NCBI GenBank assembly: GCA_900542985.1
Contig: UQPQ01000007.1
Location: forward strand, 10,961-74,960
DNA from: an uncultured Bacteroides sp.
Lineage (GTDB): Bacteria; Bacteroidota; Bacteroidia; Bacteroidales; Bacteroidaceae
Direction: 5' to 3'
DNA: 64,000 bases
Shown here: positions 24,723 through 33,781 of the stretch, piece after piece
Layout of the letters: each line of letters starts with the position of its first letter
Position numbering within the stretch: position 1 is the stretch's first letter
Notes under the pieces: model-generated
Seen by the model: only the letters and a program-made list of their open reading frames with translations
The model's database searches: none
Told to the model about the DNA's origin: nothing
Translations under genes and position numbers: made by a program

Positions 24723-25316
24723 TTATTTGTGTTCCTTTTGCAAAGCCTGCTGATAGCAACATCTGCATAAAGGCTCATATTCTTGTTTTTCTCCTAAAAG
24801 CACCCGTTTTTCGTTAGCTACAGTACGGTGCGATACGTAGGCAAGGTTTCCGCATTTTACGCAGATGGCATGTACTTTGGTCACTTCATCAGCTATGGCA
24901 CAAAGTGCAGGAATTGGTCCAAACGGTATTCCTTTAAAATCCATATCAAGTCCTGCGATGATTACCCGTATTCCTCTATTGGCCAGTTCGTTGCATACGT
25001 TTATCAGACCATCGTCGAAGAATTGTGCTTCGTCAATGCCTACTACGTCTATTTCGGAACTGAACAGGAGTATACTGGCTGAAGAATCTACCGGAGTAGA
25101 CTGAATGGAGTTGTTGTCGTGTGAAACCACAGCCTGCTCGGAATATCGGGTATCAATGGCCGGCTTGAATATTTCTACTCTCTGTTTGGCGAAAGTAGCT
25201 CGTTTCAAGCGTCGGATAAGCTCTTCTGTTTTGCCGGAAAACATGGATCCGCAAATAACTTCGATACGTCCTCTCCGACAGGTTTCCTGTTTGTGATCTT
25301 CTGAAAAAACAACCAT
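24723..25316 (-). CDS. tdk: Thymidine kinase
   Basis: This type II thymidine kinase makes dTMP from thymidine for salvage. The 197-residue protein has the P-loop GSMFSGKT at 23-30, the DEAQFF motif near 100-105, and the structural zinc site formed by CVKC near 155-158 and CRCC near 187-190. A short extra N terminus (about 18 residues with CRRGRIE) precedes the usual start of the fold. A TACATTTG -7 box precedes it, and the AI-2E family gene follows. Confidence 0.95.
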   Translation of the reverse strand: MVVFSEDHKQETCRRGRIEVICGSMFSGKTEELIRRLKRATFAKQRVEIFKPAIDTRYSEQAVVSHDNNSIQSTPVDSSASILLFSSEIDVVGIDEAQFFDDGLINVCNELANRGIRVIIAGLDMDFKGIPFGPIPALCAIADEVTKVHAICVKCGNLAYVSHRTVANEKRVLLGEKQEYEPLCRCCYQQALQKEHK

Positions 25317-25349
25317 ATTGATTTATATTGATATTTATTTGTATGGTTG

Positions 25350-25357
25350 CAAATGTA
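25350..25357 (-). promoter_or_regulatory. -7 box of tdk
   Basis: TACATTTG on the minus strand lies 34 bases upstream of the tdk start codon. Confidence 0.5.
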
Positions 25358-25452
25358 CGTAAAAAACAAATGTATTTGTGTAATACTGGAAAAGAAAGAT
25401 ACAACTTCTGTTAAATATTGGAATGATGTAGACGGCCAAATCAAAAACTTTC

Positions 25453-25460
25453 TATCTTTG
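25453..25460 (+). promoter_or_regulatory. -7 box of rsmI
   Basis: TATCTTTG lies 24 bases upstream of the rsmI start. Confidence 0.6.
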
Positions 25461-25483
25461 CTTTATTAACATAAAAAATGTAT

Positions 25484-26158
25484 ATGGGAAGACTGTATGT
25501 GGTTCCTACTCCGGTGGGTAATCTGGAAGATATGACATTTCGTGCAATACGTATTTTAAAGGAAGCAGACTTGATACTGGCAGAAGATACACGTACTTCT
25601 GGTATTTTGCTGAAGCACTTTGAAATAAAGAATGCAATGATGTCTCATCACAAATTTAATGAACATAAAACAGTAGAGGGAATTGTGAACAGACTGAAAG
25701 CCGGAGAGACTATAGCTCTGATTTCGGATGCCGGTACACCGGGAATATCCGATCCAGGCTTTTTGGTGGTGCGTGAATGTGTGAAGAATGGCATTGAGGT
25801 ACAATGTCTTCCGGGTGCTACGGCTTTTGTGCCGGCATTGGTATCTTCGGGACTTCCTGATGAACGTTTTTGTTTTGAAGGGTTCTTGCCGCAGAAAAAA
25901 GGAAGAATGACTCGTCTCAACGCATTGAAAGAGGAAGTACGTACCATGATTTTTTATGAATCTCCCTATCGTCTGTTGAAAACACTGACACAGTTTATGG
26001 AGATTTTTGGTGCTGAACGTCAGGTATCAGTATGTCGCGAGATATCCAAAATACACGAAGAAAGTGTACGGGGAACCTTACAGGAAGTTGTGGCACATTT
26101 TACAGCAACGGAACCGCGTGGAGAGATTGTGATTATTTTGGCAGGTAAAGAAGATTGA
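25484..26158 (+). CDS. rsmI: 16S rRNA (cytidine(1402)-2'-O)-methyltransferase
   Basis: RsmI methylates the ribose of C1402 in the decoding centre of 16S rRNA. The protein is about 224 residues and a typical tetrapyrrole-methylase fold: GRLYVVPTPVGNLEDMTFRA at the start, AEDTRTSG near 34-41, ISDAGTPGISDPG near 79-91 and PGATAFVPALVSSGLP near 107-122. Two ATG codons (25478 and 25484) are possible starts; MGRLYVVPTP matches the family best. It precedes the coiled-coil lipoprotein gene by 27 bases. Confidence 0.94.
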   Translation: MGRLYVVPTPVGNLEDMTFRAIRILKEADLILAEDTRTSGILLKHFEIKNAMMSHHKFNEHKTVEGIVNRLKAGETIALISDAGTPGISDPGFLVVRECVKNGIEVQCLPGATAFVPALVSSGLPDERFCFEGFLPQKKGRMTRLNALKEEVRTMIFYESPYRLLKTLTQFMEIFGAERQVSVCREISKIHEESVRGTLQEVVAHFTATEPRGEIVIILAGKED

Positions 26159-26185
26159 ATTTTAAACTATAAATAATTAAGCTTT

Positions 26186-27040
26186 ATGAAGAAAGTTGTA
26201 TTTTTAGCATTATGTGGAGCAGCTTTTTTAGCTTCATGTAATAGTGGTACACAAAGTAAAGATGCATTGCAGGTTCAAAATGACTCTTTGATGTTGGAAC
26301 TTGCCAATCGAGATGCAGAACTGGATGAGATTATGGGTTCGTTCAATGAAATACAGGAAGGATTTCGGGAAATTAACGAAGCTGAAAACCGTGTTGATCT
26401 CCAGGGAGGAGCGATTGAAAGCAAATCAAGTGCAGATAAGATAAAAGAAGATATTCAGTTTATCAGTCAGAAATTGAAATCCAATCGGGAACAGATTGCC
26501 AAACTGGAAGCTCAGTTGAAAAGCAGTGGATATAAATCTGCTCAGTTGCAGAAAGCGATCAAAAATTTGACTGCTGAACTTGCGGCAAAACAGCGTCAGA
26601 TTGAAACTTTGCAGGCCGAACTTGCTTCGAAGAATATTCGTATTGCAGAACTGGATGAGGCTGTAGAAGGATTAAATCAGAATGTGGATGAATTGACAGC
26701 TGAGAATGAGGTAAAGACAAAAACTGTAGCAGCACAGGATAAAGCTTTGAATGCAGCATGGTATGTATTCGGAACAAAATCAGAATTGAAGGACCAGAAA
26801 ATTCTGAAGAAGGGTGATGTGTTGAAAGATAAAGAATTCAATCAGGAGTACTTCACTCAAATTGATATCCGTACAGAAAAGGAAATTAAATTATTTTCTA
26901 AACGCGCTGAGTTGTTGACCTCTCATCCGGCAGGATCATATGAATTGGTTAAGGACAATAAAGGTCAGTTGACTTTAAAAATTACTAATCCAAACCAGTT
27001 CTGGAGCGTATCCCGTTATTTGGTTATCCAGGTGAAATAA
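26186..27040 (+). CDS. Coiled-coil lipoprotein of unknown function
   Basis: The 284-residue protein has a lipoprotein signal with lipobox LASC (C18). A long helical coiled coil follows at about 30-190, rich in Gln, Glu, Ala and Leu heptads such as LTAELAAKQRQIETLQAELA. The C-terminal domain of about 95 residues is compact and ends in WSVSRYLVIQVK. It resembles periplasmic coiled-coil scaffold proteins, but I cannot assign a function. It lies 27 bases after rsmI and has a strong terminator. Confidence 0.85.
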   Translation: MKKVVFLALCGAAFLASCNSGTQSKDALQVQNDSLMLELANRDAELDEIMGSFNEIQEGFREINEAENRVDLQGGAIESKSSADKIKEDIQFISQKLKSNREQIAKLEAQLKSSGYKSAQLQKAIKNLTAELAAKQRQIETLQAELASKNIRIAELDEAVEGLNQNVDELTAENEVKTKTVAAQDKALNAAWYVFGTKSELKDQKILKKGDVLKDKEFNQEYFTQIDIRTEKEIKLFSKRAELLTSHPAGSYELVKDNKGQLTLKITNPNQFWSVSRYLVIQVK

Positions 27041-27069
27041 CTTTTCATCACTATAGTGTTTAAGCAGAT

Positions 27070-27107
27070 CCTCCTGTAACCCTTTTGAGGGTTGCAGGAG
27101 GTTTTTT
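27070..27107 (+). terminator. Terminator after the coiled-coil lipoprotein gene
   Basis: A 14-bp stem (27070-27083 with 27088-27101, one T-G wobble) with a 4-base loop is followed by six T residues. Confidence 0.88.
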
Positions 27108-27170
27108 GTTATTCAAGCTTCTGTTTGTATTCTCTTGTACTACTTGTCACAGCAAAGTCTTTCTTTTCAT

Positions 27171-27289
27171 TTCCTTAAGGTAAGGAATATATCCGATATA
27201 TTTGTTTTTATCTTTGTTCGGTCCTTACATGGTAAAACTGCAGTCCTTACCTGAAAAAAATCGAGTTTTTTCAGGTAAGGACTGCAGTT
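27171..27289. repeat. Intergenic array D with a perfect 24-bp inverted repeat
   Basis: The core CCTTA(C) recurs at ~21-base steps (27222-27228 and 27243-27249) and returns inverted at 27275-27281. A smaller inverted repeat lies at 27171-27187. The arms 27236-27259 and 27266-27289 are perfectly complementary over 24 bases with a 6-base loop. Two TAnnTTTG boxes (27197-27204 and 27209-27216) sit just before the long hairpin on the plus strand. The array ends 19 bases from the stop codon of the arm-binding-domain gene. Confidence 0.6.
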
Positions 27290-27307
27290 GTTATTAATGA
27301 GGAGTAG

Positions 27308-27532
27308 TTACAAAAATTCATTAATCATACGATTTAATTCCTCTTGATGAGGATGGTTTTGTATAATTCTTTTTTGAGTATTCCATTGTTCAGGAGATAT
27401 ATAAATATGTGTGGAAAAATACACTTTTCTTTTATCAAGGTATGCTTCTATCTGTATAAGTGCTTCTCCTTTTTTATTTAATACCTTTTTACGATTATAT
27501 ACAATACGATACTTAATTTTATGCATTGACAT
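27308..27532 (-). CDS. Solo arm-type DNA-binding domain of a tyrosine recombinase (truncated or stand-alone)
   Basis: The 74-residue protein (MSMHKIKYRIVYNRKKVLNK at the start) matches the N-terminal arm-binding domain of Bacteroidetes tyrosine recombinases. It shows the YRIVYNRK start, an A-IQIEAYLDKRKVYFST beta sheet and the YISPEQWN motif near 45-52. The core-binding and catalytic domains (R-H-R-Y) are missing: the frame stops at 27308, and no continuation is seen before the inverted repeat. Unlike most genes here it has a very strong Shine-Dalgarno sequence (AAAGGAGG, 7 bases before ATG), which hints at foreign origin or high translation. It may be a remnant, or a stand-alone protein that binds arm-type sites. 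Confidence 0.65.
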   Translation of the reverse strand: MSMHKIKYRIVYNRKKVLNKKGEALIQIEAYLDKRKVYFSTHIYISPEQWNTQKRIIQNHPHQEELNRMINEFL

Positions 27533-27673
27533 ATCTTTTCCTCCTTTACATAAGTCTATATTTTATTCAATAAATATTAATTATTTATACTTGTTTCGGT
27601 GGTAAAAGTGTTAAAAAGCAGCTTTTTTTGCCATGATTTGCTTTTAAAATGCAAGATATTTAATTTTTATTAT

Positions 27674-27681
27674 TATTTTTG
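27674..27681 (+). promoter_or_regulatory. -7 box of the susC/susD-like operon
   Basis: TATTTTTG matches TAnnTTTG and lies 62 bases upstream of the SusC start codon. No -33 TTTG stands at the right distance. Confidence 0.45.
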
Positions 27682-27743
27682 CACTCGATTTAGAGTAAAA
27701 CAATAATTATTAATTGTAAGGTTAAACTTTAAGAGAGATTTTT

Positions 27744-30700
27744 ATGAAAAGAAAATTGATGCTGTTAATGACCTTCCTGGTGATAGGAATAGGTCTGGTA
27801 AACGCACAAGTCTCTAAAGTAACAGGTGTTGTTACTTCTGAAGAAGACGGTTTACCTATCGTGGGAGCATCTGTATTGGTAAAAGGTACTACTGTTGGTA
27901 CTGTTACCGATCTGGATGGTAATTTTACATTGACTAATGTGCCAAGTTCAGCAAAAACTTTGGTGGTTTCATTTATCGGTTTGCAGACTCAAGAGCTTGA
28001 AATCAAGCCTATTATGAAAGTTGTTTTGAAGTCTGATAGTGAAATGCTGGACGAAGTAATGGTTGTGGCTTACGGAACAGCAAAGAAATCATCTTTCACT
28101 GGTTCTGCTTCTACTATCAAGGCTGAACAGATTACTTCAGGTTCTAAAGAATCTTTGGATAAGGCTTTCTCTGGTAAAATGGCTGGTGTACGTGTAGCTT
28201 CTGCTACTGGTGACCCGGGTTCTATGGGTGAAATGAATATCCGTGGTGTAGGTTCTATCAATGGTTCTAAGACTCCGCTGTATGTAATCGACGGTGTGGT
28301 TATGAAATCAGATGGTGATATGAACTATTACGGAAAGTCTCAGAGTGTATTGAGTACTTTGAATCCTGATGATATTGAAAGCATGACAGTGTTGAAAGAT
28401 GCTGCTGCTGCTTCTCTGTACGGTTCACGTGCAGCGAACGGTGTGGTTATCATTACTACAAAGAGTGGTAAGGAAGGTAAGACCCGTGTTTCTTACAACG
28501 GTGAAGTGGGATGGAACAAGATGGCTGTTGACCAGTATAATATGATGAGTGCTTCAGATTATATCGCATATGCTCGTGAATCTTTGGCCAACTATTACTT
28601 GATTGATCATGGAAACGGAACTCCGGTAGCTTCTAATAAGGAAGAAGCTTACAAGTTTGCTGACACTGCAGCTGGGGATATTTCTAAATATCCAGGTATG
28701 TCTGATTTTGTAAATGACGTTTCTGGTAATACCAATACAAACTGGAAAGATGAAATTTACCGTACAGCAGTCACTCAGAATCATCAGGTTTCATTGAACG
28801 GTGGTAATCAGAATACTAAATTCTATGCCGGAGTTGGTTACAACAAGAGCGAAGGTATTGTGTTGGGAAGTGATTTCCAGCGTATCTCTGCCCGTGTAAA
28901 CGTAGACCAGAAAATCAATAACTGGGCTGATTTCTCTGTAAAACAGATGATTGCTTCTACTACACAGAACGGTTTCCGTGATCAGAATGACCAGGCTCAA
29001 GGTTTGGGTACAAGTTCTCCGCTTGGTATCCTGTTCGCTTTGGATCCAACTGCTCCAGTAAAGAATGAAGACGGTACATACAATGCAAATGCTGGTTATG
29101 GCCAGGTAAGCAACCCTCACCTGATGTTGGGTGGTAAGGATAGCGATACTGCTATGGAATGGATCCAGAGTAAGATGTTCCGTAGCTTGACCAATGCCGA
29201 ACTGGGCTTACATTTCCTGGATAAGATTTTCTTCAAATCTATCTTCGGATACGATTATATCGACAACAAACACTTCGAATATTGGGACCGTGACGGTGTG
29301 AACGGTGCTTCTGTCGGAGGTATGGGTTCTCGTTACACATTCCAGAACTCAACCTTGACAAGTTCAAATACATTGACTTATACAGATACTTTCAATGATG
29401 TACATAACTTGTCAGTAATGGCCGGTTTTGAGTTGGAAGACCAAAACTTGCTGCAGATTATTACTGTTGCTAAAAACTATTCAAATCATTTGCCTGAATT
29501 GTCAAACGGACAGCCTGATGCAGCTTCAAGTTATGATTATGGTTCTGCAATGATGTCTTACTTTGGTAATGTAAACTATAACTACCATGACAAATACTAC
29601 TTGTCAGCTTCATTCCGTCGTGACGGTTCTTCTCGCTTGAGTAAGGACAACCGTTGGGCTAACTTCTGGTCTGTATCCGGTGCGTGGCGCTTGAGCAAGG
29701 AAGGCTTCATGGAAGATATGCCGTTGTTTACAGACTTTAAAGTAAAAGCTTCTTACGGTACAAACGGTAACTTGCCTACTGACTATTATGGTTACATGGA
29801 CCTTTATGCAGGTTCTGGATATGGAAATAATCCAGCTATTTACTGGGCACAGTTGGCAAACAGCGAACTGACTTGGGAAAAATCAAAGAACTTGAACGTT
29901 GGTTTCGAATGGAACATGTTCGGTAAGGTAACTTTGTCTGCTGAATATTATCTGAAGAATACAACTGACTTGCTGTTCCAGGTTCCGACTGCCTTTGAAA
30001 CAGGATTCTCTGACCGTTGGGATAACTTGGGTAAATTGAAGAACGACGGTGTGGAAATTGAAGTGAATTCACAGAACATTACTACAAAAGACTTCTCATG
30101 GACAACTAACTTTAACTTGACTTATCAGCAGGGTATTATTAAAGAATTGCCGGAAGGTAAGGACATTCAGTACGGTGATGGTCAAATGTACATCCACCGC
30201 GAAGGGGAATCAATGTATTCATTCTATTTGCCGGAATGGGCAGGTGTAAACCCTGACAATGGTGATGGTCTGTGGTATGTGGATCCGGAAGATCACTCCA
30301 AGGGTACAACCAATGATTACAGTAAAGCTGGATGGGGTATTGTAGGTAAGGCATTGCCTGATGTAATGGGTGGTTTGACTAATACATTCACCTACAAGGA
30401 TTTTGACTTGTCGTTCCTGATTTCTTATCAGTTCGGTGGTGACATGTTCGACTATCCGGGTTACTTTACTCATAATGACGGTTTCCGTTTAGGAAAAACT
30501 GTTCCTGAAGCAGATGCTGCTGATTATTGGACTAAACCGGGTGATAATGCCGCTAATCCGAAACCGGTTTATCAGAATGGACAACGCCCTGACCGTTTCT
30601 CAAGCCGTCAGGTTAAATCAACAGACAATATCCGTTTGCGTGAATTTACTGTAGGATACAACATTCCGGTGAAGAAATACATCAATCGTCTGAGAGTGTA

Positions 30701-30836
30701 CTTCCGTGCCAACAATCCGTTCCTGATCTGGGCGAAGACTGATAATGTTGATCCGGATGTAGCAATCAACGGTTACCGTCAGGTAGATACTCCACAGTTG
30801 AAGAGCTGTGTATTTGGTGTAAACTTAGAATTCTAA
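27744..30836 (+). CDS. SusC/RagA family TonB-linked outer membrane transporter
   Basis: The 1030-residue protein has a signal peptide (about 1-21) and a carboxypeptidase-regulatory-like domain (25-105; VTGVVTSEEDGLPIVGASV). The conserved DEVMVVAYGT stretch near 104-113 precedes the plug domain (about 115-240, with YVIDGV and SLYGSRAANGVVIITTKSG). The large TonB-dependent barrel ends in CVFGVNLEF. It imports a nutrient, usually a glycan or peptide, across the outer membrane together with the SusD partner encoded 21 bases downstream. No glycoside hydrolase, sulfatase, ECF sigma/anti-sigma pair or hybrid sensor is next to it, so the substrate cannot be inferred. Confidence 0.95.
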   Translation: MKRKLMLLMTFLVIGIGLVNAQVSKVTGVVTSEEDGLPIVGASVLVKGTTVGTVTDLDGNFTLTNVPSSAKTLVVSFIGLQTQELEIKPIMKVVLKSDSEMLDEVMVVAYGTAKKSSFTGSASTIKAEQITSGSKESLDKAFSGKMAGVRVASATGDPGSMGEMNIRGVGSINGSKTPLYVIDGVVMKSDGDMNYYGKSQSVLSTLNPDDIESMTVLKDAAAASLYGSRAANGVVIITTKSGKEGKTRVSYNGEVGWNKMAVDQYNMMSASDYIAYARESLANYYLIDHGNGTPVASNKEEAYKFADTAAGDISKYPGMSDFVNDVSGNTNTNWKDEIYRTAVTQNHQVSLNGGNQNTKFYAGVGYNKSEGIVLGSDFQRISARVNVDQKINNWADFSVKQMIASTTQNGFRDQNDQAQGLGTSSPLGILFALDPTAPVKNEDGTYNANAGYGQVSNPHLMLGGKDSDTAMEWIQSKMFRSLTNAELGLHFLDKIFFKSIFGYDYIDNKHFEYWDRDGVNGASVGGMGSRYTFQNSTLTSSNTLTYTDTFNDVHNLSVMAGFELEDQNLLQIITVAKNYSNHLPELSNGQPDAASSYDYGSAMMSYFGNVNYNYHDKYYLSASFRRDGSSRLSKDNRWANFWSVSGAWRLSKEGFMEDMPLFTDFKVKASYGTNGNLPTDYYGYMDLYAGSGYGNNPAIYWAQLANSELTWEKSKNLNVGFEWNMFGKVTLSAEYYLKNTTDLLFQVPTAFETGFSDRWDNLGKLKNDGVEIEVNSQNITTKDFSWTTNFNLTYQQGIIKELPEGKDIQYGDGQMYIHREGESMYSFYLPEWAGVNPDNGDGLWYVDPEDHSKGTTNDYSKAGWGIVGKALPDVMGGLTNTFTYKDFDLSFLISYQFGGDMFDYPGYFTHNDGFRLGKTVPEADAADYWTKPGDNAANPKPVYQNGQRPDRFSSRQVKSTDNIRLREFTVGYNIPVKKYINRLRVYFRANNPFLIWAKTDNVDPDVAINGYRQVDTPQLKSCVFGVNLEF

Positions 30837-30857
30837 TCTTAAACTTGTTCAGAAATT

Positions 30858-32315
30858 ATGAAATTAAAATATATAGCAGCATTTGCGTTTGCAGTGGCAT
30901 TGGCTTCTTGCGATATACTGGATAAGGAGCCTTCTGATTCTTGGGATTCAGGCTCTGCAATTCAGACTGTGGACGACTTGAAATATGCCGTTAACGGTGT
31001 GTATGAAACTCAGACTGGTAATGTGAGCCAGTTTGGTAACTATACAGGTGATTTTGGCTTGTTTGCTGATTTGAAAGGTAGTGACTATAAGTGTGTAGGA
31101 GGAAATAATATGGCTACTGAAATTTCAAGATATATGGCCACTTCTACATCTAATCTGCCAGAAGCAATTTATAAATTGTTTTATAAGTCAATTGCTCGTG
31201 CAAATAAGATTATCGAGCAGACTAAAGCAGCTGGACTTACCGGTGATGAAGTGAATGCATATTTGGGCGAACTTTATGCTTTGCGTGCTTTGTTTCATTT
31301 CGATTTGGCTCGTGTATATGCACAACTTCCTACTGTAGCAAGCAGTATGGATAATATGGGTATTGTATTGGCTACAAAAACTCTTGATTATACGTTTGTA
31401 CCTGAACGTGCTACTTTGAAGCAGACTTACGAAACCATTTTGGCTGATGTAGATGAAGCCATAAAACTGATGGAGCCTGTTGAAAGGACACACGATAAGA
31501 ATAGTACAACTGGTCATATGAACTATTGGGCAGCTTTGGCTTTGCGTGCTCGTGTCAACCTGTATTTGGATAATGTAAATGTAAACGGTACTACTGAGCA
31601 TAATAAATTGGCTTTGGCTGATGCTAAGAAAATCATTGAAGAAGGTCCGTATTCATTGTACAAATATGCAGACTATACTTCTGTATGGGCTAAAGAATTT
31701 ACAGACGAAAGTATTTTTGAATTCCAGACAACTTCTCAGTATAACCCACAGCGTAATTCGTTGGGATATTATACAGATCCGACAGGTTATGCAGAAGCAG
31801 GTATGAGTGATTCATTTGTGGATAATTTTGTGAAAAATCCGGATTATGCGAAGGATATTCGTGTGAGCACAGGTATGATTAAAGAAGAAAGTGATGGTCC
31901 TTACAACAAGGCTTTCTATACTCAGAAATATCCGGGTCGTGATGGTCAGATTTACGTAAACAATGCAAAAGTATTCCGTTTGTCTGAAATGTATTTGATT
32001 GCTGCAGAAGCTGCATGGAAAACTAATGATAAAACAGCTGCTGCCAAATATATTGATGATTTGCGCAAGGAACGTATTGCAGACTATGTAGCAGGTTCTA
32101 CTACCAGTGTAACTTTGGATGATATCTTGACAGAACGTCGTCTGGAGTTGAATGGTGAAGGACATATGGCATGGGATATGTGGCGTAATAAAAAAGCTGT
32201 AAACAATGCATGGGCTGGAGAAATCTTGCCGGATGCTTATAATGCTGTATTCCCAATCCCACAAGCTAATATCAATACTTCTCACGGAGCATTGAAACAG
32301 AATCCTGGATTCTAA
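30858..32315 (+). CDS. SusD/RagB family nutrient-binding outer membrane lipoprotein
   Basis: The 485-residue protein has lipobox LASC (C18). The SusD fold shows as an N-terminal SusD-like region, helical repeats (ELYALRALFHFDLARVYAQLPTV near 131-153), and the C-terminal RagB/SusD domain with LTERRLELNGEGHMAWDMWRN near 427-447. It forms the lid of the SusC transporter and binds the substrate. It lies 21 bases after susC and is followed by a strong terminator, so the operon has just these two genes. Confidence 0.95.
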   Translation: MKLKYIAAFAFAVALASCDILDKEPSDSWDSGSAIQTVDDLKYAVNGVYETQTGNVSQFGNYTGDFGLFADLKGSDYKCVGGNNMATEISRYMATSTSNLPEAIYKLFYKSIARANKIIEQTKAAGLTGDEVNAYLGELYALRALFHFDLARVYAQLPTVASSMDNMGIVLATKTLDYTFVPERATLKQTYETILADVDEAIKLMEPVERTHDKNSTTGHMNYWAALALRARVNLYLDNVNVNGTTEHNKLALADAKKIIEEGPYSLYKYADYTSVWAKEFTDESIFEFQTTSQYNPQRNSLGYYTDPTGYAEAGMSDSFVDNFVKNPDYAKDIRVSTGMIKEESDGPYNKAFYTQKYPGRDGQIYVNNAKVFRLSEMYLIAAEAAWKTNDKTAAAKYIDDLRKERIADYVAGSTTSVTLDDILTERRLELNGEGHMAWDMWRNKKAVNNAWAGEILPDAYNAVFPIPQANINTSHGALKQNPGF

Positions 32316-32338
32316 TAGAATAGGGGATTAATAATATA

Positions 32339-32397
32339 GGAGGAGTTAAAGCAGTTGGAGTTGAAAAATACTCTGACTACTTTAACTCCTTTTTTTA
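32339..32397 (+). terminator. Terminator of the susC/susD-like operon
   Basis: An 11-bp perfect stem (32341-32351 with 32380-32390) with a long loop is followed by six T residues. Confidence 0.8.
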
Positions 32398-32417
32398 TAC
32401 CTCATACAGGAGGAAAT

Positions 32418-32452
32418 GTTACTTATACAGTAAGTCGTCGATACAAGTAACG
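32418..32452. repeat. Short inverted repeat related to array C
   Basis: GTTACTT is complementary to AAGTAAC further on, and the right half (CGATACAAGTAACG) closely resembles the unit CGATACAAGTCACG of array C at 44419-44500. It lies just upstream of the hflX promoter. Confidence 0.4.
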
Positions 32453-32479
32453 TTTGATGATTGTATAAAGAAAAAATTA

Positions 32480-32487
32480 TATCTTTG
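32480..32487 (+). promoter_or_regulatory. -7 box of hflX
   Basis: TATCTTTG lies 26 bases before the hflX start codon; TTTG at 32453-32456 is 23 bases upstream, slightly farther than usual. Confidence 0.55.
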
Positions 32488-32513
32488 CAAGACAAAGAAA
32501 TACAAGAAACTGA

Positions 32514-33767
32514 ATGAAAGAATTTGTGATATCAGAAGCACAGACCGAGAAGGCTGTGTTGGTTGGTTTGATTACTCAAACCCAAAATGAACGTAAAACA
32601 AATGAATATCTGGACGAACTGGCTTTTCTTGCAGAAACAGCCGGAGCGGAGGTTGTGAAGCGTTTTACTCAAAAGTTGGATACCCCCAGTTCTGTAACTT
32701 ATGTGGGAAAAGGTAAATTGCAGGAAATAAAAGAATATCTGCTTGCTCAGGAAGAGGAAGAAAATGAAATTGGTATGGTGATTTTCGATGATGAGTTATC
32801 TGCCAAGCAGATTAGAAACATCGAAAATGAATTGAAAGTAAAGATACTGGATCGTACTTCATTGATTCTGGATATATTTGCCATGCGTGCGCAGACTGCC
32901 AATGCCAAGACACAGGTAGAACTGGCACAATATAAATATATGTTGCCTCGTTTGCAGCGTTTGTGGACCCACTTGGAACGTCAGGGAGGTGGTTCCGGTG
33001 CAGGTGGAGGTAAAGGTTCGGTAGGTTTGCGTGGTCCGGGTGAAACTCAGCTGGAAATGGACCGTCGTATTATCTTGAACCGTATGTCTCTTCTCAAACA
33101 ACGCTTGGCAGAGATTGATACGCAGAAGTCTACGCAAAGAAAGAATCGCGGACGCATGATTCGTGTAGCTTTAGTGGGCTATACAAACGTGGGAAAATCT
33201 ACACTGATGAATCTGATGGCAAAAAGTGAGGTCTTTGCAGAAAATAAGCTTTTTGCTACGCTCGATACTACAGTCAGAAAAGTGATTATTGAAAACTTGC
33301 CTTTCTTGCTCTCCGATACAGTAGGATTTATCCGTAAACTTCCAACAGATTTGGTAGAATCATTCAAGTCGACATTGGATGAAGTGCGTGAGGCTGATTT
33401 GCTTTTGCATGTAGTTGATATTTCTCATCCGGATTTCGAAGAGCAGATTCAGGTGGTGGACAAGACAATTGCTGATCTTGGGGCAGGAGGTAAGCCGACT
33501 ATGATTGTCTTCAATAAAATTGATGCATACACGTATGTGGAAAAAGCAGAAGATGATTTGACTCCGAAAACGAAGGAAAACATCACTTTGGAAGAACTGA
33601 TGAATACCTGGATGGCGAGAATGAATGATAACTGTATCTTTATTTCAGCTCGTAATAAAACAAATATTGAAGAATTGAGAAATATTCTTTATAAGAAAGT
33701 CCGTGAACTCCATGTACAGAAGTACCCTTACAATGACTTTCTTTACCAAACGTACGACGAAGAATAA
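32514..33767 (+). CDS. hflX: GTPase HflX
   Basis: HflX is a translational GTPase that binds the 50S subunit and splits stalled or hibernating ribosomes under stress. The 417-residue protein has the HflX N-terminal domain (about 1-150), the glycine-rich linker GGGSGAGGGKGSVGLRGPGE, then the GTPase domain. G1 is GYTNVGKS at 222-229, G3 is DTVGF near 268-272 and G4 is NKID near 336. The family stretch FIRKLPTDLVESFKSTLDE follows G3. Length and start are normal. The thioredoxin-fold gene begins 14 bases downstream. Confidence 0.96.
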   Translation: MKEFVISEAQTEKAVLVGLITQTQNERKTNEYLDELAFLAETAGAEVVKRFTQKLDTPSSVTYVGKGKLQEIKEYLLAQEEEENEIGMVIFDDELSAKQIRNIENELKVKILDRTSLILDIFAMRAQTANAKTQVELAQYKYMLPRLQRLWTHLERQGGGSGAGGGKGSVGLRGPGETQLEMDRRIILNRMSLLKQRLAEIDTQKSTQRKNRGRMIRVALVGYTNVGKSTLMNLMAKSEVFAENKLFATLDTTVRKVIIENLPFLLSDTVGFIRKLPTDLVESFKSTLDEVREADLLLHVVDISHPDFEEQIQVVDKTIADLGAGGKPTMIVFNKIDAYTYVEKAEDDLTPKTKENITLEELMNTWMARMNDNCIFISARNKTNIEELRNILYKKVRELHVQKYPYNDFLYQTYDEE

Positions 33768-33781
33768 TTGTGTTTAAAGTT

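Noticed and set aside
27171..27289. A CRISPR array, also considered for the arrays at 14590, 40420 and 44419
   Set aside because: Units are degenerate, 20-22 bases in total with no unique spacers of 30+ bases, some units are inverted, and no cas genes lie nearby.
33770..33781. GTG start for the thioredoxin-fold protein
   Set aside because: The ATG at 33782 gives a better signal peptide; the extra four residues add nothing.
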